Below are positions 21,459 through 35,400 of a stretch of DNA of 64,000 bases, one piece after another (within the stretch, counting starts at the first letter, position 1; each line of letters opens with the position of its first letter). Source of the stretch: Protonemura montana (lineage: Eukaryota; Arthropoda; Insecta; Plecoptera; Nemouridae); NCBI GenBank assembly GCA_947568835.1, contig OX387610.1, forward strand, positions 15,605,001 through 15,669,000, written 5' to 3'. Made by a program: the position numbers and the translations under genes. The notes below the pieces were generated by a model. It had not been told where the DNA came from and made no database searches. It saw only the letters and a program-made list of their open reading frames with translations.

Positions 21459-23432
21459 CTAATCCGACCAAACGACCGACACGATCCACGGCAAGTAGTG
21501 CTCCACTTTGGTGTAGATTGACGCCTTGAAGTCGCTACCTCCACACGTGTTTTCACCGAATGACGTCACACCAGCGATGTCATACATACAGTAGAAGTCA
21601 TCGCCGCTCAGACGCGTCTGCGCAGGTCCGCCCGAATCCCCCTGAAACGTCCGTAGATATTTGTCCAACGTCCCTTCCGAAGGACGGTACAACGCGAACA
21701 ACAGGATTCCTTCACAAATCCATGATGTCGAGAGGTTGATAAACAAGGTGAGTGAAGTTGCTGTACTAACTTTCATCCCTCCAACCTCTCTCCCGAACAG
21801 AACTGGTCATGTGTATGATAGTCACCCATGCAATACCTGACCCAGCGCAGTGTTGCTTAACTTTCATCCCTCCAACCTCTCTCCCAAACAGAACTGGTCA
21901 TGTGTATGATGGTCACCCATCCAATACCTGACCCAGCGCAGTGTTGCTTAACTTTCATCCCTCCAACCTCTCTTCCGAACAGAACTGGTCATGTGTATGA
22001 TGGTCACCCATGCAATACCTGATCCAGCGCAGTGTTGCTTAACTTTCATTTCTCCAACCTCTCTCCCGAACAGAACTGGTCATGTGTATGATGGTCACCC
22101 ATGCAATACCTGATCCAGCGCAGTGTTGCTTAACTTTCATTCCTCCAACCTCTCTCCCGAACAGAACTGGTCATGTGTATGATGGTCACCCATGCAATAC
22201 CTGACCCAGCGCAGTGTTGCTTAACTTTCATTCCTCCAACCTCTCTCCCGAACAGAACTGGTCATGTGGATGATGGTCACCCATGCAATACCTGACCCAG
22301 CGCAGTGTTGCTGAACTTTCATTCCTCCAACCTCTCTCCCAAACAGAACTGGTCATGTGTAGGATGATAACCTGGTTTCCTTTTCCCATTGAGTTACGAT
22401 AGGTATTAAGTGGTCGATAACTTATGGTCACCGCACATACACCGACCCCGTGTATCTAGTTTAAGAGGGCCTTTTGTCAAAACGCTTCGTCTTTAAACAC
22501 AACTAATCAATCAATTGCAACTGGGACCCGGGTTACCTGGCACGAGTCCTTGCCGACCTCCTTGTTGCCGATGCAGAGCATGGAATCTCGGTGGATGCCG
22601 GTACTCAACTTCCGTGACCCTAACAAAAACTCGAAGATCGTATCGCACGTCTTCATGGGCACCTGGTAGAGGTCGACCTTCATCAACTGTTCCAAGCCGT
22701 TGCCACCTGCAAGACCAGGATATTAATCCGAAGAAAAATCGGCCATTTTGTAAAGCAGACATATTTCTTGCTTTTAACAATAAAAAGTACTGTGTAATTA
22801 ACACTGATACTTCACACAGCTAATCGAAGTCAAGCTTTTTTTAGCATTTTTAGCATTTAACATTTCAACCCGTCTCGACTCGACCATCGAGTCCTTATTT
22901 TGCCTTGTTCCAGTCTCACTTGATGTATGGAATATGCTTTTGGGGCAGCTCACCGCACATTAAGAGGATCCTTACTATACAGAAGAGAGCAGTGCGAGCA
23001 ATGTGCGGCGTTAGCAGCAGGACTTCGTGTAGGCCCTTGTTTAAGAAATTAGGAATCTTGACAACACCAAGCCTTTACTTAAAACACATAATCACAGATG
23101 CAAAATCAAATAGAGACTCCATGAATCTAATAAAAAACAATGATATCCACAATCATGACACAAGATGAAAAAATGACATTCACGCCCAACCTCATAACCT
23201 TAAACTTTTCACAACAAACCCAAATTATGCAGGCTCTTTTTATTTTAATAAACTACCCGAAGTTTTAAAATCTATTGACAATATTAGCATCTTCAAGGCA
23301 GAACTACATGCATACTTATCTAAAAGCACATTATATTCACTTAAAGAGTTTTAAAGCATTGTCATTATCCTTGTAAATATTTTAAAATGTGACGTATTCA
23401 ATAACATGTAAATATTGTTACTGAAATAAAAC

Positions 23433-23469
<37 letters not shown>

Positions 23470-26400
23470 TAAGCTGTGTTGCCAACTCACGTACCTACCC
23501 CCACCTCTTCCCATCAGGAGGGTCTTTGTTTGATTCATGTCCATCTTGTCAGGTGTCAACATTTTAACCCGTCTCGACTCAACCATCTAAGCAGTGTGGC
23601 CAACTCACCTACCCCCACCCCTTCCCATCAGGAGGGTCTTTGTTTGATTCATGTCCATCTTGTCAGGTGTCAACATTTCAACCCGTCTCGACTCGACCAT
23701 CTAAGCAGTATGGCCAACTCACCTACCCCCACCCCTTCCCATCGCCGATACCCACTGCAGCCGAATCAATTTATTCTAGTAGCTGACATGTTTCAGAGGT
23801 GAATAATGCCTTCAACAAAGGCAAGATCAAAGTCCCATTGTTGTAAATTAATATACCTGTGACGTTGAGTCCCCATCCTGTGATGTCATATGCTGTTCCG
23901 AACTTGCCAAGGGCTGGGTCCTGCTCATGCGTCTTGATGCCGACGCATGCCGGACGCAGTTCCGGGCTGAGGTTGGGCGCAGACTTGAGCTTCAGCAGCG
24001 CGATGTCGTCGTAGTTGGACATCGACGAGTAGGCCGGGTGTTTCAATCTCTCGGCCACTTCGATTTTTTGTGCATTCTTATTGGTGAGCACAGTGCTGCC
24101 AAGCAGCGCCCATCGCACATATCTAGAGGATGACACGTGGTTTAGCCTTCTACCAATCACAGTCTATACCAACAAGCAGTGGTTAATTTCTAAAAAAAAA
24201 GGTGTTTGGTTGATAGTTATAGTTCTTTGTCGGCAAAAAGACTTTGTGTTACTCAAATGAGACTTACCAGAAGAAGACGTAACCATACTACATGAATTTA
24301 AATCAAACGAATTTTATTTGTTTCAGTAAAATACTTGTTCTGTTACAAGTGACTGACAATGTTTTTAAAACAACAAGGCACATTCCGGGAGGACAAAGGA
24401 GAGGAAATGCTAATTCACGAAAAGATTGTGCGCGTGGGTTGCCTTGGTCAACCTAAACTTCCCTGCTAGTGCCATTGTTTCTTCCTGGAAATGAACTGTA
24501 AAAGAGATCAAACCACTAACTTTGCCTAACTCTGCTTGCACGAGGAGTTGGGGGTAGGAATTCCAAGGCAATCCTGCAAACATCTTTATGCCAAAACATT
24601 TTTAGCCCGAAACAACGGGATCGGAAGGAATTCTGTCCAAACTTATAAATCGCAAGTCTGTACAAAATGAAATTGTGTATCGTCTGGACTCTGAGTAAAT
24701 GAGAACAGCGCATTGACAAGGCAAAATTAATATAAAAGGCATTTCGAACATAATTGGATGGGTGGACGCCGCCCACACTGAAATTAACCACTGCCAACAA
24801 CACTGGGTTGTGATGATCAACTGAAACCCAGTATAATATGCCTCCATGATGATGCTACCGTCATAGCATCATAGTAACATTTGCTAGTGGTGTTGAAATC
24901 AACCAACTCTTCGGTCGGGGTTATATAATACCACCGGTCGTATTATGTAGCACCATGGTAGCACCGCCAAATGACCACTCTAGGTCGGGGTTAAATAATA
25001 CCACCGGTCGTCTTATGTAGCACTATGGTAGCACCACTAAATGACCGCTCTAGGTCGGGGTTATATAATACCACCGGTCGTATTATGTAGCACTATGGTA
25101 GCATCGCCAAATGACCACTCTAGGTCGGGGTTAAATAATACCACCGGTCGTCTTATGTAGCACTATGGTAGCACCACTAAATGACCGCTCTAGGTCGGGG
25201 TTATATAATACCACCGGTCGTATTATGTAGCACTATGGTAGCATCGCCAAATGACCGCTCTAGGTCGGGGTTATATAATACCACCGGTCGTATTATGTAG
25301 CACCATGGTAACACCGCCAAATGACTGCTCTAGGTCGGGGTTATATAATACCACTGGTCGTATTATGTAGCACCATGGTAGCACCACCAAATGACCGCTC
25401 TAGGTTGGGGTTACATCATACCACCGGTCGTATTATGTAGCACCATGGTAACACCGCCAAATGACTGCTCTGAGTCCAACAAGGCTCCTGGATCCAGGCA
25501 TTGGTTGAAACTCTCACCCCGTGCGTCGGTCGTATATGCAATGCGCAGCCGTCAGCACGTAAAGTGGGCTGATCAGGCTGCCACCACAACGCCACGCCAC
25601 GACGCCATCGACGCTGTTGTCAGTTTGGTATCCCAGCGCCACCTGTTGAAATCAAGTCCTTGATATTTAGCGCTGGGACTCTGACTGAACCTGAAAATCC
25701 AATTTATTTATTTTTTATTTATTTTTTTATTTATTTTTTTTATTTATTTATTATTTATTTATTATTTACTTGTTTGTGGTGTTTAACGACGCACTGTTTT
25801 GACATCTGGCCATGCGGCACTGGTCTAATAGCGTCGGTCAATGAGTGAATGATGACGATGTTAAGCTAACCTAGTCTACAAGGGAGGAGGGGAAACCCGG
25901 TGCCGGCACGGAGCCTACTCCTGTCGAAGGGCACCAAGGCGACCACCGGCTAAACGTCGCTTCCGAAGGACGGTACAACGCGAACAACAGGATTCCTCCA
26001 CAAATCCAAGCTTTCAAGAGGTTGATAAGCAAGGCGAATGAAGTTTTTATCCTTACTTCCATCCCTCCAACCTCTCTCCCGAACAGAACTGGGCATGTGT
26101 ATGATGGTCACCCATCCAATACCTGACCCAGCGCAGTGTTGCTTAACTATCATCCCTCCAACCTCTCTCCCGAACAGAACTGGTCATGTGTATGATGATC
26201 ACCCATCCAATACCTGACTCAGCACAGTGTTACTTAACTACGGTGATCTCACGAGGACCGGTATTTCCAACCTGCCAAACCGTTCGGTCAAAAAATCTAA
26301 TGGCAGGACTTTTAGAGTTCTAATAATTGTTATTGGCGTTGTTGCGTCACTAACCATGTGAGGGAATTCGCCTTCGTCTGCCGGCTCACCGCCAGAAACC

Positions 26401-29400
26401 AGCGGTTGTCCGACCATCTGGCAACGTGACTCAGTATAGACCTCCTCGTCGTTAAGAAGCGATTGTGATGCCACCTCTTCATACACGTACTGGGCGTACT
26501 CGACGCACTCTGCAAGTAGACGACGTGGCATCATTGCACTTCAGTGCTTCGGTCAGGAATAGAATGGAATAAGTTGAAACAGGCAATGACTCCCTGGTCC
26601 AGTCATGGCATTCCATTGGAAAACAGAACAGCGTTATGGTTAAAATGATTGATTGATTGATGTTATCGGTCGCTGTGGCACTAGTCTAATGGTGTCAATT
26701 AAAAAAGAGTGATAATGCATTTATGAGATAGCCTAGAAGGGAGGAGGGGAAACCCGGTGCCGGCACGTAGCCTACTCCAGTCGAAGAGCACCAAGGCGAC
26801 CACCGGCTTAACGTCCCTTCCTAAGGATGGTACAACGCGAACAACAGGATTAATCCTCAAATCCATGCTGTCGAGAGGTTGATAAGCAAGGCGAGTGAAG
26901 TTGCTGTACTAATTTTTATCCCTCCAACCTCTCTCCCGAACAGAACTGGTCATGTGTATGATGGTCACCCATCCAATACCTGACCCAGCGCAGTGTTGCT
27001 TAACTTTCATCCTTCCAACCTCTCTCCCGAACGGAGCTGGTCATGTGTATGATGGTCACCCATTCAATACCTGACACATCGCAGTGTTGCTTAACTTTCA
27101 TCCCTCCAACCTCTCTCCCGAACAGAACTGGTCATGTGTATGATGGTCACCCATCCAATACCAGACCTAGCGCAGTGTTGCTTAACTTTCATCCCTCCAA
27201 CCTCTCTCCTGAACAGAACTGGTCATGTGTATGATAGTCACCCATCCAATACCTGACCCAGCGCAGTGTTGCTTAACTTTCATCCCTCCAACCTCTCTCC
27301 CGAACAGAACTGGTCATGTGCATAATGGTCACCCATCCAATACCTGACCCAGCGCAGTGTTGCTTAACTTTCATCCCTCCAACCTCTCTCCTGAACAGAA
27401 CTGGTCATGTGTATGATGGTCACCCATCCAATACCTGACCCAGCTTAGTGTTGCTTAACTTGTATCCCTCCAACCTCTCTACCGAACAGAACTGGTCATG
27501 TGTATGCTGGTCACCCATCCAATACCTGACCCAGTGCAGTGTTGCTTAACTTTCATCCCTCCAACCTCTCTCCTGAACAGAACTGGTCATGTGTATGATG
27601 GTCACCCATCCAATACCTGACCCAGCTTAGTGTTGCTTAACTTGTATCCCTCCAACCTCTCTACCGAACAGAACTGGTCATGTGTATGATGGTCACCCGT
27701 CTAATACCTGACTCAGCGCAGTGTTGCTTAACTTTCATCCCTCCAACCTCTCTCCCGAACAGAACTGGTCATGTGTATGATGGTCACCCATCCAATACCT
27801 GACCCAGCTTAGTGTTGCTTAACTTGTATCCCTCCAACCTCTCTCCCGAACAGAACTGGTAATGTGTATGCTGGTCACCCATCCAATACCTGACCCAGCG
27901 CAGTGTTGCTTAACTTTCATCCCTCCAACCTCTCTCCCGAACAGAACTGGTCATGTGTATGATGATCACTCATGCAATACTAGCACTATTATACACTCAA
28001 CGCTATTATACATATTATTTGCAAAGGTGGAAGAAGGAGGTTTTTTATAAAAGTAAAAAGTCCAGCCAATTTGAATTATTTGTTAACTACATAAGATATA
28101 AATATAATTTTTTTAAGAGGTTAACGAAGCTACTGGAATGTGCTATCAGCCCCGGCTTAGACCTTTCGATTCGACCTGTCCCGGGTTTTCCACATATTTT
28201 CCTTGTGTTTTCCGGTTCTGTTGCATGGTTTTCCAGCGTAGCCCTGTTTCTAATTCTCGCTTGCTGGTTTCAGCTTTTATAGTTTGAAAATAAAACCCAA
28301 CACACACAAAAGAAATCCTGTGGCATTTTGTACTTGCTTTTCTTGGCGACTTTGAGCGCCTCGGATGCTGACATGAGGATAGTGGTCGTCGTCGTCGTCA
28401 TCGTCGTGGTCGGTGTCGTCATCATGGTGGAATTCTTTCTGTGACAAGGCATGTCGACCTTTACAATCGGCGGCAGGATGCAAGATGGAGCGTGGATGCA
28501 AGATGAAATCTTATTTTAATTGCAAACGCTTGCAATACGCGAGGTCTTTTATTATTATGAACACTAATACCGTCTCAAAAATTGATGTCCGAACGGCAAC
28601 TCGAACCCTGATCTCCACCTGTCGCGGGCGTCGCTGTAACCAATTGAGCTACTTGGACCCCGATCCCACCTGTCGCGGGTGTTGCTCTAACCAATTGAGC
28701 GACTCGAACCCTGATCTCCACCTGTTGCGGGCGTCGCTGTAACCAATGGAGCTACTTGGACCCCAATCTCCACCTGTCGCGGGTGTCGCTGTAACTAATT
28801 GAGCTACTTGGACCCCGATCTCCACCTGTTGCGGGCGTCGCTGTAACCAATGGAGCTACTTGGACCCCAATCTCCACCTGTCGCGGGTGTTGCTCTAACC
28901 AATTGAGCTACTTGGACCCCAATCTCCACCTGTCACGGGTGTTGCTCTAACCAATTGAGCGACTCGAACCCTGATCTCCACCTGTTGCGGGCGTCGCTGT
29001 AACCAATTGAGCTACTTGGACACTGGCTTTTTGATATGATTTTAGTGTATTTGATTGATGAGAATGACAGTTCTCCAAAGAGTAGAACCAAGAGGCTGTG
29101 AAAACTCACAGTCACTCTGATTCTAGTGACGCTATATCACGTCACAACCTGTCATATTCGAGTAACTCCACTTTGACCCCGTTTCGGCATTAATTTTTGA
29201 GTCGGTTTTAGTGTTCATAATAAGAAAGGAGCAGCGTGGACATAAATATGAACCCAAAAGCTTCCAGTTTTCTCAGTAAATTCTGAAATTTAACCACATT
29301 TAGGAGATAAACGTCTTTAAAAGAGGTTTTTGGGGAAATCGCTTGAATATAAATGCAGTTTATCGAGGTTAACAAAGGTGAATTAAATGCCTGGACGTTT

Positions 29401-32400
29401 AGCAACTTACGGCCCCCCTCAACCCCCCCTCAACCCCCCTTTATGCGAACAGAGATCCACGCGGCCAGACATTTATGGTAATGATCTAAATACGAATCTG
29501 ACTTTCAAAATGGTGTGCCTTTAGTTGCTTTGTTTGCCATGATTTGAAATTTTGAAAAACATATACGAGGTAATTTTGATTGTATCACATAACGTAAGGA
29601 CAACAACGAAAAATTGGCGTTTTTTCCATAAACATACTTGGTTATTTAGTAAAAACCGCTAATTTGTTCGGGATTTTATTTCAGAAAATACAAAATACAT
29701 TAGTTTTTTAGTTATTGACCCTGATTATTTTGTTTAGATGTATTTAGGAAGCTTGAACTTGGTAATTGTTATAATTGTGTGTGGTTCTTTTGCTATCGGA
29801 AAATTGTCAGGACTGCTCATACCCTTGATAAAGTAACAGGTACAAGTTACGAAACGTTGGGAAATTCAGTTGTTCTTCACTTAGCATTCAAAACCCAGTT
29901 GAAATAGTTTTTGTTAAAACAAGTGCCAAGTTTAGATAAAGTAGACACGAGTCTGAAAACAATCATAGACGTGATGAGTTTTTAAAAAATAATGCACAAC
30001 TTTAAAAGCTTTGAGTGACTTTGGTAAAGTGACAGCGCTTGAATAAAGTAAACAAGAATCTAAAAACCATCACCCACTTGGTGGTGGTGACGTCATCGGG
30101 TGGCGGCGACCCTGATTGGCTGCAGCAGACGATTCTTGGCGTCGGCGTCGTCTGCCCCTCGACGCACCTGTCGCTCCTCATCTCCACGGGACCGTCGCAT
30201 TCTGACGTCACCACGCACCACAAGCCCCAGTAGCCCTCTTGCCCCGGGTCGCAGCGTGCCCCTGCAAACAACAACAATTCTCGTTGAGTGATATGTGCTG
30301 TTTAACGATGCACTGTTTAACGACGCACTTTTTTGACATCAGTCCATGCGGCACTGGTCTAATGGCGTCGGTGAATGAGTGGATGATGATGAGGATGATG
30401 ATGAACCTAAACTAGCCTAGAAGGGAGGAGGAGAAACCCGGTGCCGGCACGTAGCCTACTCCTGTCGATGACCAAGGGGACCACCGGCTTAACGTCCCTT
30501 CCAAAGGACGGTACAACGCGAACAACAGGATTCCTCCACAAATCCATGCTGTCGAGAGGTTGATAAGCTAGACGAGTGTAGTTTTTGTAGTAACTTTCAT
30601 CCCTCCAACCTCTCTCCCGAACAAAACTGGTCATGTATATGATGGTCACCCATCCAATACCTGACCCAGCGCAGTGTTGCTTAACTTTCATCCCTACAAC
30701 CTCTCTCCCGAACAAAACTGGTCATGTATATGATGGTCACCCATCCAATACCTGACCCAGCGCAGTGTTGCTTAACTTTCATCCCTCCAACCTCTCTCCC
30801 GAACAGAACTGGACATGTGTCTGATGGTAACCCACACAATACCTGACCCAGCGCAGTGTTGCTTAACTTTCATCCCTCCAACCTCTCTCCCGAACAGAAC
30901 TGGTCATGTGTATGATGGTCACCAATCCAATACCTGACTCAGCGCAGTGTTGCTTGACTTTCATCCCTCCAACCTCTCACCCGAACAGAACTGGTCATGT
31001 GCATGATGGTCACCCATCCAATACCTGACCCAGCGCAGTGTTGCTTAACTTTCATCCCTCCAACCTCTCTCCCGAACAAAACTGGTCATGTATATGATGG
31101 TCACCCATCCAATACCTGAGCCAGCGCAGTGTTGCTTAACTTTCATCCCTCCAACCTCTCTCCCGAACAGAACTGGACATGTGTCTGATGGTAACCCACA
31201 CAATACCTGACCCAGCGCAGTGTTGCTTAACTTTCATCCCTCCAACCTCTCTCCCGAACAGAACTGGTCATGTGTATGATGGTCACCAATCCAATACCTG
31301 ACTCAGCGCAGTGTTGCTTGACTTTCATCCCTCCAACCTCTCACCCGAACAGAACTGGTCATGTGCACGATGGTCACCCATCCAATACCTGACCCAGCGC
31401 AGTGTTGCTTAACTTTCATCCCTCCAACCTCTCTCCCGAACAAAACTGGTCATGTATATGATGGTCACCCATCCAATACCTGAGCCAGCGCAGTGTTGCT
31501 TAACTTTCATCCCTCCAACCTCTCTCCCGAACAGAACTGGACATGTGTCTGATGGTAACCCACACAATACCTGACCCAGCGCAGTGTTGCTTAACTTTCA
31601 TCCCTCCAACCTCTCTCCCGAACAGAACTGGTCATGTGTATGATGGTCACCAATCCAATACCTGACTCAGCGCAGTGTTGCTTGACTTTCATCCCTCCAA
31701 CCTCTCACCCGAACAGAACTGGTCATGTGCATGATGGTCACCCATCCAATACCTGACCCAGCGCAGTGTTGCTTAACTTTCATCCCTCCAACCTCTCTCC
31801 CGAACAGAACTGGTCATGTGTATGATGGTCCCCATCCAATACCTGACCCAGCGCAGTGTTGCTTAACTTTCATCCCTCCAACCTCTCTCCCGAACAGAAC
31901 TGGTCATGTATATGATGGTCACCTATCCAATACCTGACCCAGCGCAGTGTTGCTTAACTTTCATCCCTCCAAAATCTCTCCCGAACAGAACTGGTCATGT
32001 GTATGATGGTCACCCATCCAATACCAGACCCAGCGCAGTGTTGCTTAACTTTCATCCCTCCAACCTCTCTCCCGAACAGAACTGGTCATGTGTATGATGG
32101 TCACCCATCCAATACCTGACCCAGCGCAGTGTTGCTTAACTTTCATCCCTCCAACCTCTCTCCCGAACAGAACTGGTAATGTGTTTGATGGACACCCATC
32201 CAATACCTGACCCAGCGCAGTGTTGCTTAACTTTCATCCCTCCAACCTCTCTCCCGAACAGAACTGATCATGTGTATGATGGTCACCCATCCAATACCTG
32301 ACCCAGCGCAGTGTTGCTTAACTTTTATCCCTCCAATCTCTCTCCCGAACAGAACTAGTCATGTGTATGATGGCACCCATCCAATACCTGACTCAGCGCA

Positions 32401-35400
32401 GTGTTGCTGAACTTTCATCCCTCCAACATCTCTCCCGACAGAACTGGTCATGTGTATGATGGTCACCCATCCAATAGCTGACCCAGCGCAGTGTTGCTTA
32501 ACCTCGGTGATCTCATGAGAACCCTTGTTATCAACACGCCAAACCGTTCAGAATTCTTCTGGAAACCATTGCCATGGAAATAATAGTAACGCATGTTTCG
32601 CAGTTTAACAATGACTGTCAACGCAGTCCGTATGAGGGTAGCATTACCCCAAGCTTAACATACAAAGCAACATTTCTGTTGATTAACATTAAAACAATTA
32701 TATCTAATTAAAACATATAATTAATTTGCTGTGTATCTAATTTGCAATTAAATCCCCATGCAATGCAATGTAGCTGCCGGAAACCGCTATCACTACCACA
32801 TTTCCTGTGTGGGCAACGCGTAATCGAGCTAACGTTGAGATCAGAGGTTTACAAGCAATTACTTGGCGCTGAAAATTCGTTAATTGACTTCGCTCAACGC
32901 ACCAGTGTTTTTAAAGACACTTACTGAGCTGTTCAATCAGGTACATAACAATTGTTTCAGTGTTTTAAACACACTTTGCTTATCCGTTCATTAAACATGT
33001 TTTTAGTAAGATCTGGTGGAGATGTAAAAGGTATTTCACAAGTTTCACTCTCTAAGAAAAATTTCAAGAAATCATACACGGAAATCTTTTGACAGCCAAT
33101 GTCGTTTGTTTTCGAAATTGTCAACGTGGTCACTTTGGAATTCACAGAGTTTCCACAATGCAGTGACCCCGAGTGACATAAGCGGCAAATTTCAAATAAA
33201 ATAAATGGGGGTACTGTATGGTATTGCATGGTAGGCTTTACATTTCAAACCAAAATGCCCACTTTCTCAAAATCTTGAGCGGCCGTAGGCAGCGGGTACT
33301 GCTAGTCGGGTACATAACAATTGTTTCAGTGTTTTAAAAAACACTTCCTGTGCTAGGATGAACTCTTATTTAAATTGCAAACGCTTGCAATGCGCGGGGT
33401 ATTTTATTATTAACAACACTATAACCGTCTCAAAAATCCTAATACAGCAACGAATCCAACGTCAAATTGTAGTTACTTGAGATTGACAGGTTGTGACGTG
33501 ATATAGCGTCACTAGAATCAGAGTGACTGTGAGTATTCACAGCCTCTTGGTTCTACTCCTTGGACATCCGTCATTCTCATCAAATACACTAAAATCGTCT
33601 CAAAAAGCCAGTGTCCAGATAGCTCAATGGTTCAGAGCAACACCCGCGACAGGTGGAGATCGGGGTTCGAGTCCGCGTTTGGGCATCAATTTTTGAGACG
33701 GTTATAGTGTGGTAAATAATAAAAAAACTTCCTGAGCTGTTCAATAAGGTGCATAACAATGGTTTCGGGGAAACTTTTTTATTTTCCATGAGAGTAAATT
33801 ACCAAAGCAATACCATCTATAGGCACAAGAGTAAATATATTCTATCACCTTCTAGAATTAGGCCAATTTGATTCAATTTAATTATGTTTTTCTCATTTAT
33901 TATGGCACGTTATTTAAGCTCATCACAACAAATGATAGAGGATTTATGATACGGTGATTTAGGATTTTCTTTCATTTCCCCATCGTGATTTCTGTGCAAT
34001 GGTTGATATTTGTTTCCGAAGTAATGAATTGGACAAATGATTGAACTTAAAAATTAAAATTTATGAAAAAATGAACTTAAAAATTGATGCCCAAACGGAG
34101 ACTCGAACCCCGATCTCCACCTGTCGCGGGTGTTGCCCTAACCAATTGAGCTACTTGAACCCCGATCTCCACCTGTCGCGGGTGTTGCTCTAACCAATTG
34201 AGCTACTTGGACCCCGGTCTCCACCTGTCGCGGGTGTTGCTCTAACCAATTGAGCTACTTGGACCCCGATCTCCACCAGTCGCGGAGGTTGCTCTGACCA
34301 ATTGAGCAACTTGGACCCCGATCTCCACCTGTCGCGGGTGTTGCTCTAACCAATTGAGCTACTTGGACCCCGGTCTCCACCTGTCGCGGGTGTTGCTCTA
34401 ACCAATTGAGCTACTTGGACCCCGATCTCCACCAGTCGCGGGTGTTGCTCTGACCAATTGAGCTACTTGGACCCCGATCTCCACCTGTCGCGGGTGTTGC
34501 TCTAACCAATTGAGCTACTTGGACCCCGATCTCCACCTGTCGCGGGTGTTGCTCTAACCAATTGAGCTACTTGGACCCCGATCTCCACCTGTTGCGGGTG
34601 TTGATCTAACCAATTGAGCTACTTGGACCTCAATCTCCACCTGTCGCAGGTGTTGCTTAAACCAATTGAGCTACTTGGACCCCGATCTCCACCTGTCGCG
34701 GGTGTTGCTCTAACCAAATGAGCTACTTGGACCCGATCTCCATCAGTCGCGGGTGTTGCTCTAACCAATTGAGCTACTTGGACCCCGATATCCGCCTGTC
34801 GCGGGTGTTGCTCTAACCAATTGAGCTACTTGGGCCCCGATCTCCAACTGTCGCGGGTGTTGCTCTAACCAATTGAGCTACTTGGACCCCGAACTCCACC
34901 AGTCGCGGGTGTTGCTCTAACCAATTGAGCTACTTGGACCCCGATCTCCACCTGTCGCGGGTGTTGCTCTAACCAATTGAGCTACTTGGACCCTGATCTC
35001 CGCCTGTCGCGGGTGTTGCTCTTACCAATTGAGCTACTTGGACCCCGATCACCACCTGTCGCGGGTGTTGCTCTAACCAATTGAGCTACTTGGACCCCGA
35101 TCTCCGCCTGTCGCGGGTGTTGCTCTAACCAATTGAGCTACTTGGACCCTGATCTCCACCTGTCGCAAGTGTTGCTCTAACCAATTGAGCTACTTGGACC
35201 CCGATCTCCACCAGTCGCGGGTGTTGCTCTATCCAATTGAGCTTCTTGGACCCCGATCTCCGCCTGTCGCGGGTGTTGGTCTAACCAATTGAGCTACTTG
35301 GACCCTGATCTCCGCCTGTCGCAGGTGTTGCTCTAACCAATTGAGCTACTTGGACCCCGATCTCCTCCTGTCGCGGGTGTTGCTCTAACCAATTGAGCTA

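Noticed and set aside
22511-22823. ORFs of about 100 codons on both strands around 22.5-22.8 kb
   Set aside because: They overlap exon 7 of the CLIP protease in wrong frames; the true frame joins its neighbours in phase.
31725-32097. Short ORFs with [11 protein letters not shown] repeats
   Set aside because: They are translations of the 5S-SINE units and occur at every array; they are not genes.
30585-32505. A 5S rRNA gene cluster
   Set aside because: The 91-bp units hold only the 3' half of a 5S-like sequence and lack the 5' half and terminator. Flanking SINE body shows a retroposon origin.
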